Positions 42,801-53,044 are shown, counted from the stretch's first letter. The stretch: DNA of 64,000 bases from JALZAI01 sp038212215 (GCA_038212215.1 JBBQUT010000023.1:15343-79342); one strand, 5' to 3'. Translations and numbers: made by a program. The notes: generated by a model from the letters alone, not told the origin.

Positions 42801-44595
42801 TCTCGTTGAAGTCGACGCCCGGTGGTAGTCGCAGCCCGAAATCGTAAATCCACACGTCATCGGCGCCCTCGAGACCTACCTCGTACGGTCGCTCGTCGAG
42901 CACTTCGATCCCCATCTGGGTGAAGATCGGCAAGGCCTTCGCCAACGACACCGGACGGCCGGTGCGAAACACTTTCAGCCGCCGGTCGGCGCTGTCCTGA
43001 GCCGAGCAGGTGTCCAGCGCGAACGCGAGCCCGTCGTCAGCGGGAAGCTCGTCCAGGATGCTCAGATCCCGCACGCCGATCTCGGCTCCGAAATCCTCCT
43101 TGTAGGCCTCGGGAAGCGCGCCGCGGTAGGTGTTGATCAGGCGAGCGCCCTTTTCCTCGCCATGCCGCTGTACCAGCAGGTCGGCCAGGTCGTCGGACCA
43201 TCGGCGGGTCGCCTTGGTGACTGCGCCCTCGACGGTCGGACGGTCGGGGGACGGCGGCTGGGTGCCCGGGCGCACCGCGATCAGGAACTGCATCCGGGCC
43301 AGGCCCATCTCGACGATGCGGTCCTCCCGTCCGATGACCTCGCCCGGCCAGAACTGGCGAATGACGGCGTTGATCCGGCGGCGCGTGTCCGGCCCGAGCC
43401 GCTCGGCCGGCAGGTAGACCAGCACGCTGACGAAGTCGCGGTTGAGGTGGATGCGGGCGAATACGCCGACGGCGTTGCGCTCGGCGCGATCGACCACCAG
43501 CTGCGCCAGACGCATCAGATCCGCTGTCGGTGCCTCGAGCAGCTCGTCGCGCGGTAGCGTGCGCAGCGCCGCCAGCGTCTGGCGGCCGGTGTGGCTGTCG
43601 GCGCGCACACCCGAACGCAGCATGATCTCAGCGATGCGGCGCCGCACTACCGGCACACGGGCCACCGTGCTGTCCTCGGCATTGGTGATCAATCCGAGGA
43701 ACACGTGCACGAGCTGGGCCTCACCTGCTCGAGGTGGAGCGATGACGGTCACGCAGTCATAGCGCGCAGCCCGCCGCACCGTCGAGACCAGTGGCGACTT
43801 GAAGATGACCAACGGTGCGCCGCTGCGGAACGCCGGCAGCAGCTCCAGCGGCGAGATTCGGGCCGCGCCGCGCAGCACGCCCTCGGCGTCCTCCGCCTGG
43901 CCCCGGGCGAGCGGGTTGGCCAGCTCGTTCGCTGAGTACGCAGCGTGGCCGAGGATCAGGTAGTTGCCGTCGGAGAGCCAGCGCAGCAGCGCCCCGGCCT
44001 CCTCGCTCAGCTCGCGGTCGAACTCGCCCGGGTCGGCTTCGAGCCGGTCTGCGAGCTCGCGAATTCGCGCGTACATGGCCGGAGCGTCGGCAACGGCGTG
44101 GTGTATGTCGGAGAGCACCCGCTGCAGCCCTTCGGCCAGCTCAGCATGCTCGGCAAGCGGCACGTGGCCAAGCTCGACGCGGGTCCAGGATTCGACCACG
44201 GCGCCGTCCGGAACCACCGCGTTGTCGTCGATGTCGAGCACGCGCTCGAGGCGGCCGGCGGTGTCGCGCGCGACGACCAGTTGCGGGTGCAGAACGGCTT
44301 CCGGGTGCAGCCCGCGGCGGGCGAATTCGGCGCGCAGCGAATCGACGACGTAGCGGACGTCCTTCGTCACGATGTCGATCGCGGTCCTCCGGGAACCAAG
44401 CTCGACCACCCGCAGCAGCGTCTGGTCGGGCCGACGGACCATCCCGAATTGCAGGGCGTCGCGCGCCAGGGCCAGCAGGCTGTCTTCGTCGCGCCCGGGC
44501 ATTTGAGTGTCCGCGTGGACGAGATAGCGACGATTGAACGCGTCCTCGTCGACGCTGTTGTGCGCTATGACGCTTTCCATTGTGACTTCGTGCAT
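39844..44595 (-). CDS. gdhB: NAD-specific glutamate dehydrogenase, large (~180 kDa) type
   Basis: A ~1583-residue NAD-glutamate dehydrogenase (glutamate + NAD to 2-oxoglutarate + ammonium), of the very large class found in actinobacteria. The long N-terminal regulatory part includes ACT-like segments. The catalytic region includes VEGVHLRFGAVARGGLRWSD, VPTGAKGGFVAK, VVGVGDMSGDVFGNGMLLS (nucleotide binding) and GRINTDAIDNSAGVDTSDHEVN. Length is standard. ATG 44595 is about 11 bases after AGAAGG; GTG 44607 is closer but too near the site. Together with the adjacent malic enzyme and GCS2-like genes it forms a nitrogen/carbon-metabolism block. Confidence 0.95.
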   Translation of the reverse strand: MHEVTMESVIAHNSVDEDAFNRRYLVHADTQMPGRDEDSLLALARDALQFGMVRRPDQTLLRVVELGSRRTAIDIVTKDVRYVVDSLRAEFARRGLHPEAVLHPQLVVARDTAGRLERVLDIDDNAVVPDGAVVESWTRVELGHVPLAEHAELAEGLQRVLSDIHHAVADAPAMYARIRELADRLEADPGEFDRELSEEAGALLRWLSDGNYLILGHAAYSANELANPLARGQAEDAEGVLRGAARISPLELLPAFRSGAPLVIFKSPLVSTVRRAARYDCVTVIAPPRAGEAQLVHVFLGLITNAEDSTVARVPVVRRRIAEIMLRSGVRADSHTGRQTLAALRTLPRDELLEAPTADLMRLAQLVVDRAERNAVGVFARIHLNRDFVSVLVYLPAERLGPDTRRRINAVIRQFWPGEVIGREDRIVEMGLARMQFLIAVRPGTQPPSPDRPTVEGAVTKATRRWSDDLADLLVQRHGEEKGARLINTYRGALPEAYKEDFGAEIGVRDLSILDELPADDGLAFALDTCSAQDSADRRLKVFRTGRPVSLAKALPIFTQMGIEVLDERPYEVGLEGADDVWIYDFGLRLPPGVDFNETRATNVVDTIALLWRFRLEQDKFNALVVQADLTWWQANILRCYAKYMRQAGTPFSQGYIEQALTDHPKIACALVQLFEARFDPARDGDEGATRCAAIEELLGQVSSLDQDSILRSFLSLVLATLRTNAYRTDDNGVRRQAVAVKLEPHRIAGLPEPRPRFEIWVYSPRVEGVHLRFGAVARGGLRWSDRREDFRTEVLGLVKAQMVKNAVIVPTGAKGGFVAKQLPEAAVDREAWLAEGIACYRTFISCLLDLTDNYVTASDGTQTVAPPVQTRRYDGDDAYLVVAADKGTATFSDIANGIAEDYGFWLGDAFASGGSVGYDHKVMGITARGAWESVKYHFRELGLDTQTQEFTVVGVGDMSGDVFGNGMLLSEHIRLIAAFDHRHIFLDPSPVAATSFAERRRLFELPRSSWADYDTELISAGGGVFSRTLKSVPISAEIAEVLDLPEGTAKLTPTELLRAILVAPVDLLWNGGIGTYVKASTESQLAAGDKANDQLRADGNQLRARVVGEGGNLGFTQLGRVEFAAAGGRINTDAIDNSAGVDTSDHEVNLKILLDRAVDAGTIDRAERNDLLVSVTDDVAAHVLCDNYEQNVLLAMARKLSPALVSVHQRFMKRLEQHGELDRAIEFLPSDKEIERREAEGLGLLSPENAVLVAYSKITLMRHLEASTLPEEAWFQRVLASYFPPRISERFADVIATHPLRREIVTTVVVNDMINRSGTTFVHRAIEETGAEVAQIVRAYSVVREIFDLPTLWRDIEALDNLVPTSAQHAAYQEMRRLIDRATRWCVDVRFPISDVAAEIQRFGPTLRELQPIIAELVRGAEFADIQSESQRLTALGLPAALAERLAGLLSAFLLLDVVEIAAASQHSAAEIAELHFTLSDQFYVDEMLTSVTLLPRDDRWTTLARAAMRHDVYAALSAITTAVLRGTDDTLSADERTANWIQANAERVDRTRTTVREALDRDTVDLATLSVALRVMRGLPS

Positions 44596-44735
44596 TCTCG
44601 TGGACACCTTCTGTCACTGACGTTGTGACCGCTGCTTCACGATGCGGGCCGCCGACGCGCCGCCAGCGTGTTACCCGTCGGACATCCTCCCACTCGCAGG
44701 CCCGATTCGCTCCCCACGGGTTACGGGCGCTGCCG

Positions 44736-46220
44736 CTAGGTCCAGGTGTGGACGGGCTCGTTGCTGTGCATGTGCTCGATGTAGCGGCGCACCATCTCGC
44801 GCAGCGAGTCGCGTCGATCCAGCGGCCGGGCCGCGTCGTCGATCTCGTGGAAGGTGCGCGCCTGCCACTCCGCGCCGTTGGTGTGCACCTTGCACCGCCC
44901 CTCCACAATGGCGAGCAAGCGATCGCTGACCTTCGCGTCGACCCCGAGACTGTCGAGCCCCTCGCGCGCCATCGGTAGCAGCCGGCGCAGGATCAGTTCG
45001 GTCGCCGGCACCTCGCCGAGGCCCGGCCAGTAGAGCTGGGCGTCGATGCCGTCCTTCGCGCCGACCCGGAAGTTGTCCTCCGCGGCGGTGAACGACATGC
45101 GCGTCCAGATCGGGCGGTCCTCTTGGGCGAGGGTGCGGATCAGGCCGTAGTAGAAAGCGCCGTTGGCGAGGGTGTCGACGACCGACGGCCCGGCGGGCAT
45201 TACCCGGTTCTCGACGCGCAGATGCGGTTTGTTGCGGAACACGTCATAGACCGGGCGGTTCCAGCGGTAGATCGTCCCGTTGTGCATGCGCAATTCCCCG
45301 AGGGACGGGGTGTCGCCGCGGTCGTGCACCTCCAGCGGGTCCTCGTCGTCGGTGATCGGCAGCAGCGCCGGGAAGTAGCGCACGTTCTCCTCGAACTGGT
45401 CGAAGATCGAGGTGATCCAGCGCTCGCCGAACCACACCCGCGGGCGCACGCCCTGCGCCTTCAATTCCTCGGGACGGGTGTCAGTCGCCTGCTCGAAGAG
45501 TGCGATGCGCGTCTCACGCCATAGTTCCTTGCCGAACAGGAACGGTGAGTTCGCGCCCAGCGCGACCTGGACACCGGCGATCGCCTGCGCCGCGTTCCAC
45601 GCCGCCGGGTACTGCTGGGGACTCACCTGCAGATGGAACTGCACGCTGGTGCAGGCCGCTTCGGGTGCGATCGTGTCGGCGTAGGTCGAGAGCCGCTCGA
45701 CGCCGTCGATGCTGATGTGCAGGTCCTCGCCGCGCGCTTGGAAGATCTGCTCGTTGATCAGGGCGTAGCGCGGGTTCGCGCTGAGAGCTTCGCGGGTCAG
45801 GTGTTCTGGACGCAACGTCGGCAGGATGCCGATCATCACCATGCGGGCGCCGAGCTCGCGCGCGTGCTCTTCCGCGTCGTTGAGGCTGGAGCGGATCTCG
45901 GCCTCGAGGGCGTCAAAGTTGTGCGCGCCGAGCACCCGCGGCGGCAGGTTGATCTCGATGTTGAACTGCCCGAGTTCCGTCTGGAACTGATCGTTGGCGA
46001 TCGCGTTGAGGACGTCGGCGTTGCGCATCGCCGGGTCCTGCTGCTCGTCGACCAGATTGAGCTCGATCTCCAGCCCGGTCATCGGCCGGTCGAACTCGAA
46101 TTTGGCCTCACTCAGCATCCGGGAAAACACGTCCAGGCAGCGCCGCACCTTCGCGCGGTAACGTTGCCGATCTTTGCCGCTGAACTCAGTCGTCTCGACG
46201 TCCTGTCCCACAGACACCAC
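44736..46220 (-). CDS. GCS2-type glutamate--cysteine ligase / carboxylate-amine ligase
   Basis: A 494-residue ligase of the GCS2-like family, annotated in actinobacteria as glutamate-cysteine ligase; some members have other carboxylate-amine reactions. Recognisable are 'TGLEIELNLVD', 'NIEINLPPRVLGAHNF', 'TSVQFHLQVSPQQYPAAWNAA', 'LGANSPFLFGKELW' and 'LRVENRVMPAGPSVVDTLANGAFYYGL'. Mycothiol rather than glutathione is the usual actinobacterial thiol, so the physiological product is uncertain. Start GTG 46220 or one of the in-frame GTGs at 46217/46211 after AAGG. Confidence 0.85.
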   Translation of the reverse strand: MVSVGQDVETTEFSGKDRQRYRAKVRRCLDVFSRMLSEAKFEFDRPMTGLEIELNLVDEQQDPAMRNADVLNAIANDQFQTELGQFNIEINLPPRVLGAHNFDALEAEIRSSLNDAEEHARELGARMVMIGILPTLRPEHLTREALSANPRYALINEQIFQARGEDLHISIDGVERLSTYADTIAPEAACTSVQFHLQVSPQQYPAAWNAAQAIAGVQVALGANSPFLFGKELWRETRIALFEQATDTRPEELKAQGVRPRVWFGERWITSIFDQFEENVRYFPALLPITDDEDPLEVHDRGDTPSLGELRMHNGTIYRWNRPVYDVFRNKPHLRVENRVMPAGPSVVDTLANGAFYYGLIRTLAQEDRPIWTRMSFTAAEDNFRVGAKDGIDAQLYWPGLGEVPATELILRRLLPMAREGLDSLGVDAKVSDRLLAIVEGRCKVHTNGAEWQARTFHEIDDAARPLDRRDSLREMVRRYIEHMHSNEPVHTWT

Positions 46221-46271
46221 CTTGGGGCATGCGGGGTGCGGCCGTCCATCCCGACAGGCAAAGATGGTGCC

Positions 46272-46386
46272 GTGAGCGAGCGGAGTGAGCGACCAAATGT
46301 GATCGGGCTTCGCCGGCCGAACGAGCGCAGCGAGGCTCGGCCGAGCGAGCGGAGTGAGCGCGGCGAACGGAGTGAGCGCGGCGGGG
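46272..46386 (+). repeat. dispersed GAGCGAGCG repeat upstream of malic enzyme gene
   Basis: From GTGAGCGAGCGGAGTGAGCG onward, short GAGCG-type modules alternate with CCGAACGAGCGCAGCGAGGC. The same blocks, in the same order, form the 68-bp units at 50598-50760 and the short piece at 15191-15224. All copies point towards the start of the gene that follows. Function unknown. Confidence 0.7.
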
Positions 46387-46393
46387 GCCGACG

Positions 46394-47827
<1,434 letters not shown>

Positions 47828-47860
47828 TGCCGCGTGCCTGCGCGCATTCGGCCGTGTGTT

Positions 47861-48922
47861 TCAGCGCGCCGCGAGATCGCGGGCAGCGTCGAGGAATCGG
47901 TCGTTTTCGGCCGGCGTGCTCACCGTGACGCGCACACCGTGTCCGGCGAAGGGGCGCACGATCACCCCGCGTGCCTCGCAACCGGCCGCCCACTCGACGC
48001 TCGCCGCGCCCATAGGCATCCAGACGAAGTTGGCCTGCGTCGGCGGCACGTCGTAGCCGACGGCCCGCAACGCGTCACGAACCCTGCCGCGCTCGCCCAC
48101 GACCTCGCTCACCCGCCGCAACAGCTGCGCCTCAGCCTCGGGCTGCAGGCTCGCCAGCGCCGCGGTCTGCGCCACCGTCGTCACCGCGAAGGGCACCTGC
48201 GTCTGCCGCAGCGCCGTCGAAATCGCGGGATCGGCGGCGACGGCATATCCGACGCGCAGCCCGGCCAGGCCGTAGGCCTTGGAGAACGTCCGCAGCACGA
48301 CGAGGTTCGGGTGCTCGCTGAGCAAAGTCATCCCGTCGGGGACGGACGGGTCGAGCACGTACTCGCGGTAGGCCTCGTCCAGCGCGACGACGACATCCTC
48401 CGGAACGCGCCGCAGGAAAGCATGCAACTCGTCGCCGCCGACGACGGTGCCGGTGGGGTTGTTCGGGTTGCACACGAAGATCAGCCGGGTCTTGCCGGTG
48501 ATCCGTTCGGCCATCGCATCGAGGTCGTGCACGAAGTCACGTAGCGGCACCTGCACCGACGAGGCTGCGCTGACCGCCGCGATGATCGGGTACGCCTCGA
48601 ACGAGCGCCAGGCGTAGATCACCTCGTCGTCGGCGTCGGCAACGGCCTGCACGAGCTGGGTGCACAGCGACACCGATCCGCACCCCACCGCGACTCGGGC
48701 GGGCTCGACCCCATAGCGGGCGGCGAGTGCAGCTGTGAGCTCGACCGAAGCGTTGTCCGGGTACCGGTTCGCGGATTCTGCGGCGATCGCGATCTGGTCG
48801 ATGACGTAGGGCAACGGCGGGTGCGGGCTCTCGTTGCTAGCGAGTTTCGTCGCCCCGGCAACCGCGCGCCCGGGGACGTAAGCGGGCAGTGACGACAGCA
48901 CTGGACGCAGTCGGACGCTCAT
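47861..48922 (-). CDS. HisC-like PLP-dependent aminotransferase (aromatic/histidinol-phosphate type)
   Basis: A 353-residue fold-type I aminotransferase. KLASNESPHPPLP, NPNNPTGTV (152-160), LDEAYREYV and the PLP lysine TFSKAYGLAGLRVGY (Lys215) are all typical of histidinol-phosphate and aromatic amino-acid aminotransferases. Because 4-hydroxyphenylpyruvate dioxygenase lies ~2 kb upstream on the same strand, tyrosine/phenylalanine transamination (a Pat-type role) is more likely than histidine synthesis; no other his gene is present. ATG 48922 has AGAGGAA upstream. Confidence 0.88.
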   Translation of the reverse strand: MSVRLRPVLSSLPAYVPGRAVAGATKLASNESPHPPLPYVIDQIAIAAESANRYPDNASVELTAALAARYGVEPARVAVGCGSVSLCTQLVQAVADADDEVIYAWRSFEAYPIIAAVSAASSVQVPLRDFVHDLDAMAERITGKTRLIFVCNPNNPTGTVVGGDELHAFLRRVPEDVVVALDEAYREYVLDPSVPDGMTLLSEHPNLVVLRTFSKAYGLAGLRVGYAVAADPAISTALRQTQVPFAVTTVAQTAALASLQPEAEAQLLRRVSEVVGERGRVRDALRAVGYDVPPTQANFVWMPMGAASVEWAAGCEARGVIVRPFAGHGVRVTVSTPAENDRFLDAARDLAAR

Positions 48923-48951
48923 CGTTCTAGTTCCTCTCGTCTGCTCACGAT

Positions 48952-50619
48952 TCAGGCCCGAGGCCGGTAACGCTCCACGCGGGCCTTGCGGCCCTTGATC
49001 AGCGTTGCCTGCAGTGCGGCAACGACTTCGTCCTCGCCGGACTGCGGTATCTCCACGATGGAGAAGTTGTGGGTGATCTCGATGGCGCCGATCTGCCGTC
49101 CGGAAAGGCTCGTCTCATTGGCGATCGCGCCGACCAGATCCTGCGGGCGGATCTTGGCGGCATGGCCGAGACTGACAAAGATTCGCACCGTCGGGCCGCC
49201 GTCGGCAAGCCGCCGCTTCTTCGGCGCGGACGCTGCGTTCGCGCCTGACTCGGGCACGCGCTCCGGCGTCCGCACCACCGGGATGTCCTCGTCCTCGTCG
49301 CTCTGGTCTGCTTCATGCGCCAGCTTGACCGCGGCCAGTGCCACCTGCATCAGGTCGAAGTCGTCGGTGAGGGTGTCGACGACGACGCGGTAGCGCTCGA
49401 AGTCGTCCTCCTGCAACGTTTCGTAGAGCGCGGAGCGAGTCAATTCGAGGCGGCGGGCGCGGAGGTCTGCCACCGTCGGCAGCGTCTCGACCGAGATCGT
49501 CTGCCGGGTCGCCTTCTCGATCGTCTTGAGCAGCCGGTGCTGGCGCGGCTCGACGAGGGTGATTGCGGTGCCGTCGCGTCCGGCCCGCCCAACGCGTCCG
49601 ACGCGATGAACATAGGAGTCGGGGGCGGACGGCAGGTCGTAGTTGACGACGTGGGTGAGCTGGTCGATGTCCAGCCCGCGGGCGGCGACGTCGGTCGCGA
49701 CGAGCAACTCGGAGGTGCCGTTGCGCACCCGCAGCATGACGCGGTCGCGCTGGTCCTGCGTCATGCCGCCGTGCAGCGCCTCGGCGCGGTATCCGCGAGC
49801 ATTGAGCGTCTCGCCGAGCGAGTCGACCTCCTCGCGGGTGCGGCAGAACACGACGGTCGCCGTGGGTGACTCGATGTCGAGCAACCGGCCCAGCGCCGAC
49901 GCCTTGTGCGCCCGCGGCACCAGGTAGGCGACCTGACGCACGCGGGACGCGCCCTCGGCGCCGGTCCCCCGATGGATCTTCACCGTCACCGGATCGTGCA
50001 GGTAGCGCTTGACCAGGCCGTTGATGCGCGCCGGCAAGGTCGCCGAGAAGAGCACCGTCTGCCGCTCGGCCGGCACCGCTTGCAGAATCGCCTCAATATC
50101 CTCGGCGAAGCCCATGTCCAGCATCTCGTCGGCTTCGTCCAGCACGACGATCTGCAGGGACGAGACGTCCATGGTCTTGCGAGTCAGGTGATCGATCGCG
50201 CGGCCGGGAGTCGCGACGACGACGTCGACGCCCGCCTCCAGCGTGCGAATCTGGCGGACGATGGGCTGCCCGCCGTAAATCGCGAGTACCCGCGCCCCGA
50301 GCTGCTTGCCATAGCGGTGCACCGCCTCGGCCACCTGGATCGCCAGTTCGCGGGTGGGGACGAGGACGAGCGCCTGCGGGGCGCGCCCGCCCTTGCTCAG
50401 TCGTTGTAGCAGCGGCAACGCGAAGGCGGCCGTCTTCCCGGTGCCGGTAGCGGCTTGACCGACCACGTCTCGCCCGGACAGCAGCGCCGGGATGCCCTCG
50501 CGCTGGATCGGCGTCGGCTCCTCGTACCCGAGCTGGTCGAGGGTCCGCTGCAGTTCCGGGCGTAGCTGCAGATCAGCGAAGGTACCGCCGGATTCAATTC
50601 GCTCGGTGCGCTCGCTCAC
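48952..50619 (-). CDS. deaD: DEAD-box ATP-dependent RNA helicase with DbpA-like C-terminal domain
   Basis: A 555-residue RNA helicase. Q motif with PTPIQ (~36-40), Walker A ATGTGKT (57-63), PTREL (88-92), TPGR (137-140), DEAD (161-164), SAT (192-194) and HRVGRVGRAGRDG are intact. A C-terminal DbpA-type RNA-binding domain (VRIFVSLGHAAKIRPQDLVGAI) ends the protein. Such enzymes assist ribosome assembly and cold adaptation. GTG 50619 is used: it is the start codon of the MSER sequence encoded by the repeat. The 37 Arg/Ala-rich residues upstream come entirely from the repeat. Confidence 0.93.
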   Translation of the reverse strand: MSERTERIESGGTFADLQLRPELQRTLDQLGYEEPTPIQREGIPALLSGRDVVGQAATGTGKTAAFALPLLQRLSKGGRAPQALVLVPTRELAIQVAEAVHRYGKQLGARVLAIYGGQPIVRQIRTLEAGVDVVVATPGRAIDHLTRKTMDVSSLQIVVLDEADEMLDMGFAEDIEAILQAVPAERQTVLFSATLPARINGLVKRYLHDPVTVKIHRGTGAEGASRVRQVAYLVPRAHKASALGRLLDIESPTATVVFCRTREEVDSLGETLNARGYRAEALHGGMTQDQRDRVMLRVRNGTSELLVATDVAARGLDIDQLTHVVNYDLPSAPDSYVHRVGRVGRAGRDGTAITLVEPRQHRLLKTIEKATRQTISVETLPTVADLRARRLELTRSALYETLQEDDFERYRVVVDTLTDDFDLMQVALAAVKLAHEADQSDEDEDIPVVRTPERVPESGANAASAPKKRRLADGGPTVRIFVSLGHAAKIRPQDLVGAIANETSLSGRQIGAIEITHNFSIVEIPQSGEDEVVAALQATLIKGRKARVERYRPRA

Positions 50620-50760
50620 GCCGAGCCTCGCTGCGCTCGTTCGGCGGCCAAGCCGATGACACTGGTTCGCTCGCTGCGCTCGCTCACGCCGAGCCTCGCT
50701 GCGCTCGTTCGGCGGCCAAGCCGATGACATTGGTTCGCTCGCTGCGCTCGCTCACGCCGA
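50598..50760 (-). repeat. 2.4 tandem copies of a 68-bp repeat overlapping the helicase start
   Basis: Two full 68-bp units (50598-50665, 50666-50733) and a partial third (50734-50760), nearly identical. Read on the minus strand each contains GTGAGCGAGCGCAGCGAGCG and CCGAACGAGCGCAGCGAGGC. The unit nearest the gene supplies the helicase start codon and the codons MSER; the others lie upstream. Related to the repeats at 46272 and 15191. Confidence 0.85.
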
Positions 50761-50790
50761 CAACCTTGCCACTGCCGGCGGGGCTGGGTC

Positions 50791-51984
50791 TCAGAGGTTG
50801 CCGCGCAGGTCCTGCTCGCGCTCGATGGCCTCGAACAACGCCTTGAAATTGCCCTTGCCGAACCCTAGCGAGCCGTGCCGTTCGATGAGCTCGAAGAACA
50901 CCGTCGGCCGGTCACCGACCGGCTTGGTGAAGATCTGCAGCAGGTAGCCGTCCTCGTCGCGGTCGACAAGGATCTTGCGGGCCTTGAGCTCGTCGATCGG
51001 TACCCGGACGTGCCCGATCCGCTCGCGCAATTCGGCGTCGTCGTAGTAGGAATCCGGGGTGTCCAGGAATTCGATGCCGCGTGCGCGCATCGCATCGGTT
51101 GTGCGCAGGATGTCGTTGGTGGCGAGCGCGATGTGCTGGCAACCGGGGCCGGCATAGAACTCGAGGTACTCGTCGATCTGGGACTTCTTCTTGCCCACCG
51201 CCGGCTCGTTGAGCGGGAACTTCACCCGGTGATTGCCGTTCGCGACGACCTTCGACATGAGCGCGGAGTAGTCGGTGGCGATGTCGTCGCCGACGAACTC
51301 GGCCATGTTCACGAAGCCCATCACGCGGTTGTAGTAGTTGACCCACTCGTCCATCCGGCCGATCTCGACGTTGCCGACGCAATGGTCGATTGCCTGGAAC
51401 AGGCGCTTGTCGCCCGCGTCCAGACTCGAGCTGCGCGCCACGTATCCCGGGAGGTACACGCCGGAGTAACGGGAGCGGTCAATCAGCGTGTGCCGGGTCT
51501 GCCCGTACGCCGCGAGGGCCGCCATCCGCACGGTGCCGTGGTCGTCGGTCACGTCGTGCGGCTCGTCCAGCACAGTGGCGCCCTGCGCGCGAGCGTGCGC
51601 TATGCACCGATCGACATCGGGCACCTCGAGGGCGAGATCGACGACGCCGTCACCGTGCTCGCGATGATGGTCGGCGTAGCGGCTCGCCGGGTCCACCGCG
51701 CCAAGGATCACGAAGCGGGCCGACCCGGCGCGCAGCACGAAACCCTTGTGGTCGCGGTTGCCGGTCTCCGGGCCGGTGTAGCCGACCAGGGTCATGCCGA
51801 ACGCGTGCTGGTAGAAGTGCGCGCTCTGGGTGGCGTTGCCGGATACGAATACGACGGCGTCCATCGCAGTCACCGGGAACGGGTCTGTGCTCTCGTCATA
51901 GTCGACCAAGCCCACTAGCTGCTTGAGCCGATCCACGGTCAGGGCGGCCGCGCGCTCGTCGGGGGTCAAGTCGGTGCTTGTCAT
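50791..51984 (-). CDS. hppD: 4-hydroxyphenylpyruvate dioxygenase
   Basis: A 397-residue non-haem Fe(II) dioxygenase converting 4-hydroxyphenylpyruvate to homogentisate in tyrosine catabolism. The three iron ligands are His201 (AIDHCVG), His284 (GCQHIAL) and Glu365 (FFELIE). The family's PAVGKKKSQIDEYLEFY stretch and C-terminal GFGKGNFKALFEAIE helix are also present, so it is complete. ATG 51984 is selected by homology; 12 residues upstream in the frame look non-coding. Homogentisate dioxygenase is not in the window. Confidence 0.95.
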   Translation of the reverse strand: MTSTDLTPDERAAALTVDRLKQLVGLVDYDESTDPFPVTAMDAVVFVSGNATQSAHFYQHAFGMTLVGYTGPETGNRDHKGFVLRAGSARFVILGAVDPASRYADHHREHGDGVVDLALEVPDVDRCIAHARAQGATVLDEPHDVTDDHGTVRMAALAAYGQTRHTLIDRSRYSGVYLPGYVARSSSLDAGDKRLFQAIDHCVGNVEIGRMDEWVNYYNRVMGFVNMAEFVGDDIATDYSALMSKVVANGNHRVKFPLNEPAVGKKKSQIDEYLEFYAGPGCQHIALATNDILRTTDAMRARGIEFLDTPDSYYDDAELRERIGHVRVPIDELKARKILVDRDEDGYLLQIFTKPVGDRPTVFFELIERHGSLGFGKGNFKALFEAIEREQDLRGNL

Positions 51985-52153
51985 ACAGAACAGCGTGGCT
52001 CTGCGATGCACACCATGCAAGCGGACCAGAGTTTGCCGTCCACCTTGTACAGAATGCGCAGCCGTTCAGCACATCGACCAGGCACTTTGCAAGATCGGAG
52101 GCGCGATGACAAGGAGTGCGCCGCGCCTCCCGAGCATCGCCCGCGCGGCGCCT

Positions 52154-52159
52154 TAGCCT
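52154..52159 (+). promoter_or_regulatory. TAGCCT -10 box, DUF4446 gene
   Basis: TAGCCT is followed by six bases (GATCCC) and the GTG at 52166, the same leaderless spacing as msrA and serS. No Shine-Dalgarno sequence is present. Confidence 0.45.
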
Positions 52160-52165
52160 GATCCC

Positions 52166-52711
52166 GTGTCGATCTACCTGGCCGTGTTCGCCATGGTGAT
52201 GGCGTATGTCGCCCTGGTCTCGTCCTACATCGCCCTTCGGACGCTGGCCAAGCTGCGCCGGGCCACCGCGGTGCTCAGCCGCGGCACGCGACGCTCAGCA
52301 GCGCCCGAATCCATCATCGAAGCGACCCACCGGCACGCCGAGATGACGGCGACCGTGGCCGAGGACCTGAAGTCGCTGCGCGCCTACGTCGAGCAGACGC
52401 GCGAGACCAGCGAGACGGCCGCTCGCCGGCGTGCCGACGACACTGTGACAGCGCTGCGCCACGTAGCCCTGGTGCGCTACGACGCGTTCGCCGAGATGTC
52501 AGGGCGCACCTCCTTTTCACTGGCCCTGCTCGACGAGCGCGGCGACGGGGTGACGATCAGCGCCATCACCGGACAGGCTGGCACGCGCGTCTACGCAAAG
52601 GGCGTCGCCTCGGGCAAGGGTGAGCACGAACTGTCCCCGGAGGAGGGCCAGGCGGTGTCCGCCGCGATCCACAAGCAGCGCGCGCCGCTACTCGCGCGCA
52701 AGGCCGGCTGA
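52166..52711 (+). CDS. DUF4446 family membrane-anchored protein
   Basis: A 181-residue protein with one N-terminal membrane helix (LAVFAMVMAYVALVSSYIA), a coiled-coil-like region (residues ~50-100) and a C-terminal globular part with the characteristic 'LVRYDAFAEMSGRTSFSLALLDERGDGVTIS'. This layout is the DUF4446 family, of unknown function, common in Gram-positive bacteria. It converges with the GroES-like gene. Confidence 0.88.
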   Translation: MSIYLAVFAMVMAYVALVSSYIALRTLAKLRRATAVLSRGTRRSAAPESIIEATHRHAEMTATVAEDLKSLRAYVEQTRETSETAARRRADDTVTALRHVALVRYDAFAEMSGRTSFSLALLDERGDGVTISAITGQAGTRVYAKGVASGKGEHELSPEEGQAVSAAIHKQRAPLLARKAG

Positions 52712-52717
52712 GCGAAC

Positions 52718-53035
52718 CTAGAGGTACAGCCCGGTGTTCTCCTCGTTGCGCTCGGACGCGACGGCATGCAGATCACGCTCGCGAAGCAGCAAGTACTCGT
52801 CCCCTGCGATCTCGACCTCATGGTGATCGTCGGGGCTGAACATCACCCGGTCGCCGGGCTGGACCGCGCGGACGTGATTGCCGACCGCGAGCACTTCGGC
52901 CCACATCAGTCGCTTGGCGACATTCGCTGTGGCGGGAATCAGGATGCCTCCGGACGAGCGGCGCTCCCCGTCGTCGCGTGGCTCCCGCACGAGCACGCGG
53001 TCGTGCAACATTTTGATCGGTAGCCGGTCGGTCAC
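52718..53035 (-). CDS. GroES-like co-chaperonin
   Basis: A 105-residue Cpn10 domain. KMLHDRVLVREP, SSGGILIPATA (the GroEL-binding mobile loop) and VLAVGNHVRAVQPGDRVMFS are typical. The protein is a solitary GroES-family member; no groEL is adjacent. I choose GTG 53035 as the first codon because a TTGACG/TCTAAC promoter ends just upstream (leaderless). Longer alternatives (TTG 53074, GTG 53053) would read through that promoter. Role as chaperonin cofactor is inferred. Confidence 0.82.
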   Translation of the reverse strand: MTDRLPIKMLHDRVLVREPRDDGERRSSGGILIPATANVAKRLMWAEVLAVGNHVRAVQPGDRVMFSPDDHHEVEIAGDEYLLLRERDLHAVASERNEENTGLYL

Positions 53036-53044
53036 ATCCTCAAG

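Noticed and set aside
46221..46386. Small peptide gene starting GTGAGCGAGCGG
   Set aside because: The frame is just the repeat (SERSER-type translation) with no stable product expected.
47861..48922. Histidine biosynthesis gene hisC
   Set aside because: No other his genes nearby and HPPD is close, so an aromatic aminotransferase is at least as likely; I kept the name general.
50620..50730. N-terminal extension of the DEAD-box helicase (37 codons)
   Set aside because: It is translated entirely from the GC-rich repeat and lies before the natural start of the helicase fold.
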